Assembly: GCA_902779125.1 (NCBI GenBank)
Contig: CACZAC010000006.1
Span: 1 to 64,000 of the forward strand
DNA: 64,000 nt
Direction: 5' to 3'
From: an uncultured Bacteroidales bacterium
GTDB taxonomy: Bacteria > Bacteroidota > Bacteroidia > Bacteroidales > Muribaculaceae
In this document: in pieces, positions 26,605 through 36,357 of the stretch
Numbering within the stretch: the first letter of the stretch is position 1
How the letters are laid out: each line of letters opens with the position of its first letter
Made by a program: the position numbers and the translations under genes
The notes under the pieces: generated by a model
What the model was told of the DNA's origin: nothing
Database searches by the model: none
What the model saw: the letters and a program-made list of their open reading frames with translations, nothing else

Positions 26605-26648
26605 TCCCTTGTCAATGCCCTACTAAGGCATATTATCATGACTGAATG

Positions 26649-26679
26649 AAAAAGGAATCGCAGTTGCGATTCCTTTTTT
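26649..26679 (+). terminator. Terminator after the M6 protease gene
   Basis: AAAAAGGAATCGCA pairs with TGCGATTCCTTTTTT, with an almost perfect stem and a T run. Confidence 0.9.
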
Positions 26680-26799
26680 GTGCGGTCGTTCATTACGGCG
26701 GTTATCAATAAGTATCCTAGCCCGCTCAGAATTCGGGTTCGGTGTGGCGTGGTGACTCTGCATGATGACCTGTCAGAAGTGAATAGTCACACAGCATAC

Positions 26800-26831
26800 T
26801 TGCAATTGTGGGAAAAAGTTAATACCTTCGC
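26800..26831 (+). promoter_or_regulatory. Promoter of the AraC-type regulator
   Basis: TTG, 20 nt, then TACCTTCGC, ending 21 bp before the ATG. Confidence 0.65.
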
Positions 26832-26852
26832 AGGCAAATTCAAAACTGAATC

Positions 26853-27749
26853 ATGAAACCGACCAAAATTACCGAAATTGAGCTGCACGATGTGCCGCAG
26901 GTTTATCACAACCTCAAATACAATGACGGCGAAATCTTTTTTGCCGATAACATTACGTCTATCCCTGGGCTGATGAAGCAGTTCAAGGTGAATTTCTTCG
27001 CCTATGTCATGGTAACCAAGGGACGTCTCACGCTGGACTTGAACGGCGTCACCCATCGGCTGGACATGAACAGTTCGCTGTTTGTGGACCGCAAAATGGT
27101 CGTTGACAACATTCACCACACCGAGAACTTCAGCTGCATCATCTGCGCCATGAGCACCGATATCGGTTTTGGGTTCTTCAACAAGAGCCTGCTGCAGTCC
27201 ATCATGCACATCATGGCCAATCCGGTCATCAAACTGGAACAGAACGAGGTGGACCTGATGATGAAATACTATGAATTGCTCGTTTTCAAGATGGACCATC
27301 AGGAACTGAACTCCGGACGCGAAACTGTGCGCGACATCATCCGCTGTTTTGCTTACGACCTGCTGTCCAACCTCAACAAGCACCTTGACGACGACGGCGA
27401 TAACGAAATGCTGCGGCAAGGTGACCGCATCTACCGCCGTTTCATGCTTCTGCTCGCCGAGAGCACCAACGTGAACCGCAGCGTCAAGTCCTATGCCGAT
27501 GAATTGTGTGTCTCGCCCAAGTACCTTACCAGCGTGTGCCGCAAGCACAGCGACTATACCGCCAGCGAAATCATCGCCACGGCAATCGTTGGCCGCATCA
27601 AGCAACTATTGCTCTACAGCGACTTGAGCATCAAGGAAGTAGCCAGCGAGATGGGCTTTGACAACCTCTCGTTCTTCGGAAAATATGTGAAAAAACACTT
27701 GGGCCTCTCCCCCAACCACTACCGCAAAGCCAACGGCTACGGCAAGTAA
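26853..27749 (+). CDS. AraC-family transcriptional regulator
   Basis: This 298-residue protein has an N-terminal cupin-like sensing part (FFAYVMVTKGRLTLDLNG) and a C-terminal AraC DNA-binding domain (about 200-298). That domain shows SVKSYADELCVSPKYLTSVC as the first helix-turn-helix and LSIKEVASEMGFDNLSFFGK with HLGLSPNHYRK as the second. It is monocistronic, with its own promoter and terminator. The nearest possible targets are the M6 protease gene upstream or distant genes; its ligand cannot be told from sequence. Confidence 0.92.
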   Translation: MKPTKITEIELHDVPQVYHNLKYNDGEIFFADNITSIPGLMKQFKVNFFAYVMVTKGRLTLDLNGVTHRLDMNSSLFVDRKMVVDNIHHTENFSCIICAMSTDIGFGFFNKSLLQSIMHIMANPVIKLEQNEVDLMMKYYELLVFKMDHQELNSGRETVRDIIRCFAYDLLSNLNKHLDDDGDNEMLRQGDRIYRRFMLLLAESTNVNRSVKSYADELCVSPKYLTSVCRKHSDYTASEIIATAIVGRIKQLLLYSDLSIKEVASEMGFDNLSFFGKYVKKHLGLSPNHYRKANGYGK

Positions 27750-27752
27750 AAT

Positions 27753-27788
27753 AAAAGTCATCAAAGGGTCAATCCTTTGATGACTTTT
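27753..27788. terminator. Bidirectional terminator
   Basis: AAAAGTCATCAAAGG pairs perfectly with CCTTTGATGACTTTT around GTCAAT. It sits between the AraC gene and the end of the convergent folK operon. Confidence 0.9.
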
Positions 27789-27847
27789 CATCTATTTCTC
27801 TGATGTTTTAATAACCGCCGTCTTAGACGTTAAAACGTGATTGACGT

Positions 27848-28330
27848 TTAATCGGTATCTGATGGTTGGCGGCTTTCACCAGCCAGCATTTCGGCGGCTG
27901 TAAGTCCCGTGACGGGATGCCGCCACTCGGGAGCCAGCTGCATCATGGGGCGCAGGAAGAAGTCGCGCTCTGCCAGATGTGGGTGCGGCACCTGCAATGT
28001 GGGCGTATTGATGACGAGGTCATCGATGGCCACAATGTCGATGTCCACTAGCCTGTCGATATAATTGCCTTGCTCATCGCGATGAGACGCGCTGCCAAGC
28101 CGATGCTCGATATCGTGGATGAGGTCAAGCATCTCATGGGGCTCAATGTCACTGACGAGGCTCACACCGAGGTTCATGAACCGGTTCTCACTCTCAAACC
28201 CCCAGGGCTCACTCTCGACGATGCTGGAAACAGCACATCCGCCTGTGGATGCAGCAAGAGCGACAACGGCGCGATAGAGGTTATCGCGCCGCTGACCTAT
28301 ATTACTACCTATATTCAGGTAATAGTTCAT
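27848..28330 (-). CDS. folK: Dihydropterin pyrophosphokinase (FolK)
   Basis: This 160-residue enzyme transfers pyrophosphate to 6-hydroxymethyl-dihydropterin in folate synthesis. Family marks are YYLNIGSNIGQRRDNL at the N-terminus, ENRFMNLGVSL, the DRLVDIDIVAIDD metal/ATP loop and VPHPHLAERDFFLRPM. The start is ATG 28330, 7 bp after the infB stop. A longer frame would run back into infB and add 19 residues foreign to the family. It is the last gene of the rimP-nusA-infB operon. Confidence 0.93.
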   Translation of the reverse strand: MNYYLNIGSNIGQRRDNLYRAVVALAASTGGCAVSSIVESEPWGFESENRFMNLGVSLVSDIEPHEMLDLIHDIEHRLGSASHRDEQGNYIDRLVDIDIVAIDDLVINTPTLQVPHPHLAERDFFLRPMMQLAPEWRHPVTGLTAAEMLAGESRQPSDTD

Positions 28331-28337
28331 GAGTTGA

Positions 28338-31175
28338 TTACAAGGTCTTCTGTACCTCGATTTCCTCAAATGCCTCGATGATGTCACCTTCCTGCAGGTC
28401 GTTGTAGGACTTGAGGCTCAGACCGCAGTCGTAGCCGCTGGTTACCTCCTTGGCATCATCCTTGAAGCGCTTGAGCGAAGCCAGTTCTCCAGTGTGGATT
28501 ACAATACCGTCGCGGATTACGCGCACCTTGCTGCCTCGCTTTATCTTGCCTTCTACCACCATGGTACCGGCAATCGTACCCACCTTGCTGATGTGGTAAA
28601 CCTGACGCACCTCGGCGCTGCCGGTAACCTCCTCCTTGATGTCGGGCGAGAGCATACCTTCCATAGCACTCTTCACCTCCTCGATAGCATCATAGATGAT
28701 AGAGTACAGACGGATGTCAACACCCTCCTGCTCGGCGGCACGCTTGGCCGAAGCCGACGGACGTACCTGGAAGCCGATGATGTAGGCATCGCTGGCTGCT
28801 GCCAGAGTGACATCGCTCTCGGTGATGGCACCCACAGCCTTGTGGATGACGTTCACCTGAACCTCGGGGGTCGAGAGTTTAATCAGCGAGTCACTGAGTG
28901 CCTCGATAGAACCGTCCACGTCACCCTTGACGATACAGTTGAGCTCGTGGAACTCACCCAAAGCACGGCGACGGCCGATGTCTTCCAGACTGACACGGTG
29001 CTGGGTGCGGCGGCTCTGCTCACGCTGCAGCTGCTCACGCTTGTTGGCAATCTGACGGGCTTCCTGGTCGGTATCCATGACGTTGAACTTGTCACCGGCG
29101 GTGGGAGCACCGTTTAGACCCAGAATCAGTGCAGGGGTCGAGGGACCGCTCTCGGTGATGCGCTGGTTGCGCTCGTTGAACATGGCCTTTACCTTACCGA
29201 AGTGAGTACCGGCAAGCACGATATCGCCCACATGGAGCGTACCATTGTCGATGAGCACGGTAGCGATATAACCGCGGCCCTTGTCCAGCGAGGACTCGAT
29301 GATGGAACCCGTAGCCTTGCGGTTGGGGTTGGCCTTAAGGTCAAGCATATCAGCCTCAAGCAGCACCTTTTCCATGAGTTCGCTCACACCGATACCCTTC
29401 TTGGCCGAGATATCCTGACTCTGATACTTGCCGCCCCAGTCCTCGACCAGGTAGTTCATACCAGCCAGTTCTTCCTTAATCTTCTCAGGATTGGCGCTGG
29501 GCTTATCAATCTTGTTGATGGCAAAGATGATGGGCACACCTGCAGCCGAGGCATGGTTCAACGCCTCAACGGTCTGCGGCATGACGTTATCATCGGCAGC
29601 CACAATCACGATAACGATGTCGGTAACCTTGGCACCACGGGCACGCATAGCGGTAAACGCCTCGTGACCAGGGGTATCGAGGAACGTGATGCGACGGCCG
29701 TTGGGCAACTTCACGTTATAGGCACCGATGTGCTGGGTAATACCACCAGCCTCACCGGCAATCACATTAGAATTGCGGATGTAGTCCAGCAACGAGGTCT
29801 TACCATGGTCAACGTGACCCATGACAGTCACCACGGGAGGACGCTGAACGAGATCTTCGGGCTTATCCTCTTCTTCACTGATAGCTTCAGCGACCTCAGC
29901 ACTGGTATATTCAGTCTTGAAACCGAATTCATCAGCCACGATGTTAATCGTCTCGGCATCCAGGCGCTGATTGATGCTCACCATCACACCCAGATTCATA
30001 CAAGTGGCGATAACCTTGTTGATGGGCACGTTCATCATGCTAGCCAAGTCATTGGCTGTCACGAACTCGGTGAGTTTCAAAATCTTGCTCTGTGCTGCTG
30101 CCTGTGCTGCTTCCTCGCGCTGCTCCTCACGGAATTCTTCGCGTTTCTCGCGGCGACGGGCGGCTGCCTTCTTGTTGGTCTTGGCAGTGAGACGTGCCAG
30201 CGTTTCCTTCATCTGGCGCTGAACATCCACCTCATTGACTTCGGGACGAAGGGGCTTGCGGCTGCCCTTCTTTTCCTTGTTGCGCTTGCCTGACTGTTCG
30301 TCCTTGCCGCCCTTACCCTTACCGGGCTGCGGAGCGGTCTGGTTGCCAGCGCTCTCAATGTCGATTTTCTCCTTGCCGATGCGTTTACGCTTGCGCTTGC
30401 CGCCACCTTCAGCCTGAGCCTTTGCCAAACGCTCATTGCGCTTTTCCTCTTTACTCTTCTTGCGGGGACGGGTCTGCTGGTTGAGCGATGTCAAGTCCAC
30501 CTTGCCCACAACCTTGAGTTGCGGACCGCCGACGGTCTGTGACACGGGCTTAAATACGCCTTCGTCCTTGTCTTCCTGCTCGGCAGGCTCATCTTCGGCC
30601 ACGGGGGCGTCAGAATCGACAGGTTGGGGCGCAGCCTCAGCAGGAGCCTCGGGAACGTCCTGAACTGAGGGCTCAACTTGAGCGCTCTGTTCAGCGGCAG
30701 TGGTTTCAGGTTCCTTTTCTTCCTGTACAGGCACCTCTACGGGCTTGACAGGCTTTGTCTCCTCTTCAGTCTTCACGACGGGCTCGGCAGGTTGTTCAAC
30801 CTTCTCCTTGGACTTCGGTGCTTGGGCCTCGGTCGCCGGTTTGGCAGCAGGCTTGGGATTGCCGGCAGAATCCAGTTCAATCTTACCCAGGATTTTGGGC
30901 TTCTGACCCGGAACCACGGTTTTGATTTCATGGGATTCGCTTTTAGCCTTGTCCCTGTTAGCCTTCTCCTTTTGACGCTCATTGGCCATCTTGTCAGATT
31001 TGCTCTTGAGGTCCATATCAGGCTTGAATTCCTTTACAAGCATCTCATACACGTCATCCTGGATGCGCGCATTGATGCTGGCGTCGATTTCGATGCCTTT
31101 CTTGTGCAGGAACTCTTCGATGGTTTGCCTACCCACGTTTAAATCTGCGATGACTTTACTAATCTTTATCGCCAT
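28338..31175 (-). CDS. infB: Translation initiation factor IF-2
   Basis: This 945-residue GTPase brings initiator tRNA to the ribosome. It begins with an IF2-N fold ([20 protein letters not shown]). Then comes a long charged Lys/Glu/Pro-rich region to about residue 360 and a second IF2-N segment ([19 protein letters not shown]). The G domain has [16 protein letters not shown] and NKIDKP, and the C-terminal domains end [16 protein letters not shown]. It lies 110 bp after nusA in the usual rimP-nusA-infB order. Confidence 0.97.
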   Translation of the reverse strand: MAIKISKVIADLNVGRQTIEEFLHKKGIEIDASINARIQDDVYEMLVKEFKPDMDLKSKSDKMANERQKEKANRDKAKSESHEIKTVVPGQKPKILGKIELDSAGNPKPAAKPATEAQAPKSKEKVEQPAEPVVKTEEETKPVKPVEVPVQEEKEPETTAAEQSAQVEPSVQDVPEAPAEAAPQPVDSDAPVAEDEPAEQEDKDEGVFKPVSQTVGGPQLKVVGKVDLTSLNQQTRPRKKSKEEKRNERLAKAQAEGGGKRKRKRIGKEKIDIESAGNQTAPQPGKGKGGKDEQSGKRNKEKKGSRKPLRPEVNEVDVQRQMKETLARLTAKTNKKAAARRREKREEFREEQREEAAQAAAQSKILKLTEFVTANDLASMMNVPINKVIATCMNLGVMVSINQRLDAETINIVADEFGFKTEYTSAEVAEAISEEEDKPEDLVQRPPVVTVMGHVDHGKTSLLDYIRNSNVIAGEAGGITQHIGAYNVKLPNGRRITFLDTPGHEAFTAMRARGAKVTDIVIVIVAADDNVMPQTVEALNHASAAGVPIIFAINKIDKPSANPEKIKEELAGMNYLVEDWGGKYQSQDISAKKGIGVSELMEKVLLEADMLDLKANPNRKATGSIIESSLDKGRGYIATVLIDNGTLHVGDIVLAGTHFGKVKAMFNERNQRITESGPSTPALILGLNGAPTAGDKFNVMDTDQEARQIANKREQLQREQSRRTQHRVSLEDIGRRRALGEFHELNCIVKGDVDGSIEALSDSLIKLSTPEVQVNVIHKAVGAITESDVTLAAASDAYIIGFQVRPSASAKRAAEQEGVDIRLYSIIYDAIEEVKSAMEGMLSPDIKEEVTGSAEVRQVYHISKVGTIAGTMVVEGKIKRGSKVRVIRDGIVIHTGELASLKRFKDDAKEVTSGYDCGLSLKSYNDLQEGDIIEAFEEIEVQKTL

Positions 31176-31285
31176 AAAATGTTTTTTATCGGTTCGCTTT
31201 CGGCAATATGCTTTCGGCTGTTATGTGTTGCTATGTGAGAAGTGAATAAAACGGTCTGTTGTGACCTTGATAATTAATACAGCAG

Positions 31286-32542
31286 TTATTCTTCAAACTC
31301 GGCCCTGAGGACGGCAAGCAGGTTGTCCACGGTGTCCTCTTCCAGGTCGGCACGGTCGATGATTTCCTCGCGGGGAATGCGGAGCACCGACTTGGCTGTG
31401 GAGAGGCCCACATTCTTGAGTGCCTCGATAACCCACTCGTCGATCTCGTCCTTGAACTCGTCGAGGTAGATATCCTCTTCGCCCTCGGTCTCGATATCAC
31501 GATAGACATCGATGCTGTAACCCGTCAGGATGCTGGCCAGCTTGATGTTCAAGCCGCCCTTACCGATGGCCAGCGACACCTCTTCGGGACGCAGGAATAC
31601 CTCGGCGTGCAGGTTCTCGTTATCCAAGCGGATAGACGAAATCTTGGCGGGGCTCAAAGCACGCTGGATGAGCAATTGGGGGTTGTTGGTATAATTGATG
31701 ACATCGATGTTCTCGTTACGCAACTCGCGCACGATACCGTGGATGCGGGCTCCCTTTACGCCCACACAGGCGCCGACGGGGTCGATGCGGTCATCATAGC
31801 TCTCAACGGCAATCTTGGCACGCTCACCGGGAATGCGGGCGACGGCACGGATGACGATGAGTCCGTCATGAATCTCAGGCACCTCCTGCTCAAACAAGCG
31901 GCGCAGGAAATTCTGGCTCGTGCGTGACACGATAATCTTGGGATTGTTATTAGTGTTGTCCACCTTCTCGATGACAGCACGCACCACATCGCCCTTGCGG
32001 TAGATGTCGGTGGGAATCTGCTCCTCCTTGGGAAGCAGCAACTCGTTCTTGTCATCGTCGAGCAGCAGCACCTCGCGTTTCCACACCTGATAGACCTCAC
32101 CTGCCACAAGCTGGCCCTCAAGGGCCTTGAACTTGTTGTAGATGGCGTCCTTCTGGAGGTCAAGAATCTTGCTGGCTAAGGTCTGGCGCAAGTTCAGGAT
32201 GGCACGCCTGCCAAACTTAGCGAAGTCTATCTTGCGGAAATGTTCCTCACCCACCTCGCAGTCGGGGTCATCATCGGCCTGAGCGTCACTCAAGGAAATC
32301 TGCTTGACGGGATTCTCCACCTGTCCGTCCTCAACGACTTCCAGTTTCTGGTAAATCTCGCAGTCTCCCTTGTCGGGGTTGACAATCACGTCAAAGTTGT
32401 CGTCGTTGCCGAACATTTTGGACAACACACTGCGGAACGACTCCTCGAGCACGCTGATGAGTGTAGTCTTGTCAATGTCCTTGAGTTCCTTAAACTCGGC
32501 AAACTGTGCGGTCATGTTAACCGCTTCTTCTCTTTTAGCCAT
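31286..32542 (-). CDS. nusA: Transcription termination/antitermination factor NusA
   Basis: This 418-residue RNA-polymerase-binding factor has the N-terminal NusA domain (residues 1-130), then an S1 domain (EGQLVAGEVYQVWKREVLLL). Tandem KH domains follow with DPVGACVGVKGARIHGIVRE and EVSLAIGKGGLNIKLASILT. An acidic tail follows, without the extra repeats of the E. coli protein. It is the middle gene of the rimP-nusA-infB operon. Confidence 0.97.
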   Translation of the reverse strand: MAKREEAVNMTAQFAEFKELKDIDKTTLISVLEESFRSVLSKMFGNDDNFDVIVNPDKGDCEIYQKLEVVEDGQVENPVKQISLSDAQADDDPDCEVGEEHFRKIDFAKFGRRAILNLRQTLASKILDLQKDAIYNKFKALEGQLVAGEVYQVWKREVLLLDDDKNELLLPKEEQIPTDIYRKGDVVRAVIEKVDNTNNNPKIIVSRTSQNFLRRLFEQEVPEIHDGLIVIRAVARIPGERAKIAVESYDDRIDPVGACVGVKGARIHGIVRELRNENIDVINYTNNPQLLIQRALSPAKISSIRLDNENLHAEVFLRPEEVSLAIGKGGLNIKLASILTGYSIDVYRDIETEGEEDIYLDEFKDEIDEWVIEALKNVGLSTAKSVLRIPREEIIDRADLEEDTVDNLLAVLRAEFEE

Positions 32543-32550
32543 AATCTTTG

Positions 32551-32585
32551 TTCAGTTTTCAGTTTTCAGTTCTCAGTTTTCAGTT
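32551..32585. repeat. CAGTTTTCAGTT word array between rimP and nusA
   Basis: Near-tandem TTCAGTTTTCAGTTTTCAGT words. They are the reverse complement of the array at 5588-5620. Confidence 0.6.
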
Positions 32586-32627
32586 GAATGCGGATGACGC
32601 CGGCAACTGTCGGCTGAGAAATGACAA

Positions 32628-33092
32628 CTAAATTTTGATGATATTTTTTGTTTGTTTAATGTCGTTGTAATTGAATCGTTCTTCCTCCTCGACCAATTCG
32701 GGACGTTTCTTGCCCTCGAGTTTCTTCTTCACGGTCATGGTGAGGGTGAAGCCCTCTTCGTCGGCATCGGCGATGACGCCCTTGAGCTTGCGGCCGTCTG
32801 CGGTGAGTACCTCGACCTCATAGCCGATATTCTTGCGGTACTGGCGCGGCAGCAGCAACGGTGAAGTGATGCCATAGGAGCCCACCGTCAACTCATAGTC
32901 CTCGTCATCGCGGTCAAATGCGGCGAGTACGGCATCGTTCACTGCCACGCAGTCATCAACCGAAATGTCCTCATCGCTATCGAGAGCAACGTCAATCACA
33001 TTGTCCTTGCTCACCTTGAGGGTGACCAGAAACATCTTGGTGCCCTGCAGCGCCTCGTTAATCACTTGTTCCAATGCCGTCTTGTCAATCAT
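32628..33092 (-). CDS. rimP: Ribosome maturation factor RimP
   Basis: This 154-residue factor helps assemble the 30S subunit. It shows the family features SDEDISVDDCVAVNDAV and YELTVGSYGITSPLLLPRQY, with a C-terminal Sm-like barrel (VLTADGRKLKGVIADADEEG). It heads the operon with nusA and infB, the standard bacterial arrangement. Confidence 0.95.
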   Translation of the reverse strand: MIDKTALEQVINEALQGTKMFLVTLKVSKDNVIDVALDSDEDISVDDCVAVNDAVLAAFDRDDEDYELTVGSYGITSPLLLPRQYRKNIGYEVEVLTADGRKLKGVIADADEEGFTLTMTVKKKLEGKKRPELVEEEERFNYNDIKQTKNIIKI

Positions 33093-33096
33093 TTTT

Positions 33097-33133
33097 TAGT
33101 CTCTAGTTTCTAGTCCCTAGTTTCTAGTTTAGA
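33097..33133. repeat. TAGTTTCTAGT word array
   Basis: The words TTTAGTCTCTAGTTTCTAGT, then CCCTAGTTTCTAGTTTAGAG, lie in the rimP leader. CTAG is itself palindromic, so units can pair with each other. Confidence 0.55.
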
Positions 33134-33221
33134 GGCTAAAATGCATGACATTGGTTAACCTCTAAAACCAAATTATAATAAAAACGAGGAAGCCCGATCG
33201 CCCCCTCTCACGAATGCTGGC

Positions 33222-33253
33222 GCAAAAGTACTCATTTTCGCTCAAATCCACAA
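33222..33253 (-). promoter_or_regulatory. Promoter of the rimP-nusA-infB-folK operon
   Basis: On the minus strand, TTG, 20 nt, then TACTTTTGC. The rimP leader is about 125 nt. Confidence 0.75.
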
Positions 33254-33421
33254 TAATTAATGAGAGAAAGCACCGATTATTGCGGATAAATTAACTTTAT
33301 TTGATTCTTTTTAACATATCAGCAACGCTAAATTATGTTAAAAACCAGATGGTCCACTCATGGCAAGGCAATAACATGTAATTTTGTATTGACCAATGGT
33401 CACAAGAAACGACAATGACGC

Positions 33422-34756
33422 ATGAAAACCAGTCAAGGGAATAGACATATCACAGGGACGAATTGGGAACGGGTGTGTTCGTGGTTCGTTTTTCTGTTTT
33501 TCTTTACGGCGTTCTGCGTGAACATTTCGGGCGATTTCCTGAACTTATCTGAGCCTCAGATTAAGTATCAGAGTTGGGAAATCAGCGAGTGGCTCATCAA
33601 CTATGAGGGCGGATTCGTCAGACGAGGCCTCCTGGGACAAATTCTGTTAGCCCTCGAACAAGTGCGGATGTATGATGTGAGGATTGCGGTACGGCTGCTG
33701 TACACGCTGTCAAGCCTCGGTATTCTGTGCATTCTGTACCGGGTTTTCAAGGGCGAGGGCTGGTCGCCGCTGTTGCTCCTCACGGGGCTGTGTGTCGGCT
33801 ACACCCTGTTTAACCCTTGGGGACGCAAGGATTTCCTGATGCTGGCATTGACATTCGTGATTTTCTACTGCTACAGGTCGGCGATAACGAGTCCTCACAG
33901 GCACACAATGTCATGGGTGCTGTTTTATGCGCTTGCCGCATTGCAGTTGCTTATCCATGAAGCGTCCTTTTTCTTCACCATTCCTATCCTGATGCTATAC
34001 AGTTATTCAGCGGCCCGCACCAGCAAGCATTCCCGGCTGCAGAGCGCCATGCACTGCCTCGTGCGTTTCCTTCCCGTGCTGGCTGTCATGGCGATGGTAT
34101 GCCTGTTTAAGGGCAGCAAAAGCGTAGCCGATGCCATTTGGGCTTCCTGGGGCGGGGTGTTCTCTGTCTTTCCTGACCCAGACGGTACGTCAGTCGTCGG
34201 AGCAAGCGTTCAGGCATTGGGTTGGGACACTGTCACCACCTTCGACAAGCACTTCTACCATGCTTACTTTGGCGTCGGAGCCCCGTCAGTCCATAGTGTT
34301 TTCTTGACCTTGTTTGTCATGGTGTCAGCCTACTATCTGCTCACACGCATCGATAGCGTTTCCATGGGCAAATCCCGACCAAAGCCATTGAATCACACGT
34401 TATTGAGCAACGTGGCACTGATTCAGTTCGTCTCATTGATTCCCATGTTCACTGTCCTGTCATGTGACTGGGGCCGCACCCTGCCTTACTGGGTAATTTC
34501 CACCCTGTTCTTCTATCATGTCTTCAAACATGAGGCAGTCCCCTTCCCCCGGATTGTGACGAGAACTTCCCAGGCAATCCAAAACTTCATCAGCAGCAAC
34601 AGGCTGCTACGCTCCCCTTACTTCTACCTGCTGCTGGTGCTGCTGACCCCTGTTCCCAACTACTTTGCGCCTCTGGACCACCTCAACACGATACAGCAGA
34701 GGCACTATGCATATCTACTCGACCTCATCCACCAAATTGCTACATCATTGACATGA
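33422..34756 (+). CDS. Polytopic membrane protein in a polyprenyl-sugar cassette
   Basis: This 444-residue protein has about ten hydrophobic stretches, including WFVFLFFFTAFCVNI and PLLLLTGLCVGYTLF. Between them are conserved-looking polar loops (NYEGGFVRRGLLGQ and LFNPWGRKDFLML). I do not recognise the family. Size and topology would fit a GT-C-type glycosyltransferase or a polymer-synthesis membrane protein. It overlaps the next gene by ATGA, so it is probably made with the phosphoribosyltransferase-like enzyme and may use its lipid-linked product. That role is inference. Confidence 0.75.
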   Translation: MKTSQGNRHITGTNWERVCSWFVFLFFFTAFCVNISGDFLNLSEPQIKYQSWEISEWLINYEGGFVRRGLLGQILLALEQVRMYDVRIAVRLLYTLSSLGILCILYRVFKGEGWSPLLLLTGLCVGYTLFNPWGRKDFLMLALTFVIFYCYRSAITSPHRHTMSWVLFYALAALQLLIHEASFFFTIPILMLYSYSAARTSKHSRLQSAMHCLVRFLPVLAVMAMVCLFKGSKSVADAIWASWGGVFSVFPDPDGTSVVGASVQALGWDTVTTFDKHFYHAYFGVGAPSVHSVFLTLFVMVSAYYLLTRIDSVSMGKSRPKPLNHTLLSNVALIQFVSLIPMFTVLSCDWGRTLPYWVISTLFFYHVFKHEAVPFPRIVTRTSQAIQNFISSNRLLRSPYFYLLLVLLTPVPNYFAPLDHLNTIQQRHYAYLLDLIHQIATSLT

Positions 34757-35640
34757 CAGAAATCATCAAATTACTCCGTCCGCAACAATGGTTGAAGAAT
34801 CTGTTTGTCTTCATGCCACTGTTCTTTGACAGGCACCTCCTGGATGTGGATTATCTGCTGCCCTGCATCCTGATGTTCCTCGCCTTCTGCATGGCTGCCA
34901 GCGGCATCTACTGTTTTAATGACATCCTGGATGCCGAAGCCGACCGCAAGCATTGCGACAAACGCCGCCGCCCTATCGCTAGCGGTAAAGTCAGCAAGAT
35001 GACGGGCTACATCGTCATGCTCCTGTGCTTCATCCTCAGCATTGGGCTCCTTTGCCTCATCAACAGGGCAGACGGCAGGAACGGATTGGTATTTCTTGTA
35101 GTCGGGGCCTACGTCGTGATGAGCGTCGCTTATTCACTTCTATTGAAGCATATTGCCCTCGTCGATGTTTTTGTGATTGCCGTGGGATTTGTGCTGCGTG
35201 TTTGTGCTGGCGGGGCCGCAACGGGTATCATATTGACTCACTGGATTGTCCTGATGACCTTCTTGCTCGCGTTGTTCCTCGCATTTGCCAAGCGCCGTGA
35301 CGACGTGATGACGTTTGAGAGCGACGGCATAGCAACCCGAAAGACAGCCAATCGCTATAACGTCCGTTTCTTGAACGGAGCGACTAGCATTGTGGGAAGC
35401 ATCACGATGGTGAGTTACATCATGTACACGGTCTCCCCCGAGGTGGTGGAGCGTTTCGGCAGTCCCTATGTCTATCTCACATCCATCTTTGTACTGGCAG
35501 GCATCATCCGATATCTGCAGATTATGATGGTTGATGAGAAAAACAGCAATCCTAACGAAGTGATACTCAAGGACCGCTTTATCCAGGGTTGCGTCATTGC
35601 GTGGCTCCTCTCGTTTGCACTGATTATTTACTACCTATGA
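34753..35640 (+). CDS. UbiA-type prenyltransferase, decaprenyl-phosphate phosphoribosyltransferase-like
   Basis: This 295-residue integral membrane protein of the UbiA superfamily has about eight or nine helices. The first aspartate motif is NDILDAEADRKH. The second region, LKHIALVDVFVIAVGFVLRV with CAGGAA, is the form I know from decaprenyl-phosphate phosphoribosyltransferases (mycobacterial Rv3806c type) rather than quinone enzymes. The RPQQWLKNLFVFMPL start is also typical of that group. It would join phosphoribosyl diphosphate to polyprenyl phosphate. ATGA overlaps link it to both neighbours, and the downstream HAD phosphatase fits removal of the 5'-phosphate. Confidence 0.8.
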   Translation: MTEIIKLLRPQQWLKNLFVFMPLFFDRHLLDVDYLLPCILMFLAFCMAASGIYCFNDILDAEADRKHCDKRRRPIASGKVSKMTGYIVMLLCFILSIGLLCLINRADGRNGLVFLVVGAYVVMSVAYSLLLKHIALVDVFVIAVGFVLRVCAGGAATGIILTHWIVLMTFLLALFLAFAKRRDDVMTFESDGIATRKTANRYNVRFLNGATSIVGSITMVSYIMYTVSPEVVERFGSPYVYLTSIFVLAGIIRYLQIMMVDEKNSNPNEVILKDRFIQGCVIAWLLSFALIIYYL

Positions 35641-36257
35641 TAACGGTCAGCGCTATGGCAGACAATAAAACCAGGACTATTGCAGCCTTTGACTTTGACT
35701 GCACTTTAACGACCCGTGACACCTTCCCAGAGTTCATCAGGTTTGCCTGCGGATGGAGGCGTTTCATGATTGGATTTCTACTGTATTCCCCGCAACTGAT
35801 ATTGATGAAGTTGCATCTGTATCCCAACTGGAAAGCCAAACAACGGGTCTTCTCACACTTCTTCAAGGGATGGGACTTCTCACGGCTTCAGACGGCAGGT
35901 GAGGCTTTTGCACAGAAAATCGATACTATTCGCAACGCCTCCACCATTCAGCAAATGGAGAAACACCTTAAACAAGGCCACACCGTGTACATCATCACGG
36001 GAAGCATCCTCAACTGGGTGCAACCGTGGGGTGAAAAAGCGGGTGTCAGCGCCGTTATCGCCACCGAAATTGAGGTCGATTCCAACAACGTGATTACAGG
36101 CCGTTTCAAGACACCTAACTGCTACGGACAGCAGAAAGTCGAAAGACTCTTGGAACTCGAACCCGCAAGAGACACCTACCTGCTATATGCTTATGGCGAC
36201 GGCCTGGGTGACAGAGAACTGCTTGCGTTTGCCAACTACAGCAACACTGCTATCTAA
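35637..36257 (+). CDS. HAD-IB family phosphatase
   Basis: This 206-residue protein has HAD motif I as DFDCTLTTRDTF (nucleophile and acid Asp present, Cys in place of the common Gly). Motif II is in VYIITGSILNW and motif IV in YAYGDGLGDRELL. HAD-IB phosphatases act on small phosphomonoesters. Its ATG lies in an ATGA overlap with the prenyltransferase gene, so the likely substrate is the lipid-linked phosphoribose made by that enzyme. A further in-frame ATG at 35655 is possible. The TTG-started longer frame inside the previous gene is unlikely. Confidence 0.8.
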   Translation: MITVSAMADNKTRTIAAFDFDCTLTTRDTFPEFIRFACGWRRFMIGFLLYSPQLILMKLHLYPNWKAKQRVFSHFFKGWDFSRLQTAGEAFAQKIDTIRNASTIQQMEKHLKQGHTVYIITGSILNWVQPWGEKAGVSAVIATEIEVDSNNVITGRFKTPNCYGQQKVERLLELEPARDTYLLYAYGDGLGDRELLAFANYSNTAI

Positions 36258-36357
36258 CTGGCACAGATTCACCGAGTCACTGTTCTCAGGAAATGGAACA
36301 TCAAGGCTGATTCAAAAAAAAGTAGTATTTTTGGAGCCTGAAATGCGATAAAACACG

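Larger units (their letters stand above)
33093..33421. other. 329-bp divergent intergenic region
   Basis: It holds a TAGTTTCTAGT word array (33097-33133) and the rimP promoter on the minus strand (33222-33253). A weak plus-strand -7 (TAATTTTG, 33379-33386) precedes the membrane-protein gene. No coding sequence was seen. Confidence 0.6.

Noticed and set aside
26787..27605. Long minus-strand open frame opposite the AraC gene
   Set aside because: Antisense to a clear AraC regulator with its own promoter and terminator; no motif found.
28331..28387. Longer N-terminus of folK
   Set aside because: The added 19 residues overlap infB and do not match FolK proteins, which start close to YYLNIGSN.
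29202..30293. 363-codon plus-strand frame opposite infB
   Set aside because: Antisense to a strongly conserved gene; low-complexity, His/Leu/Gly-rich product without domains.
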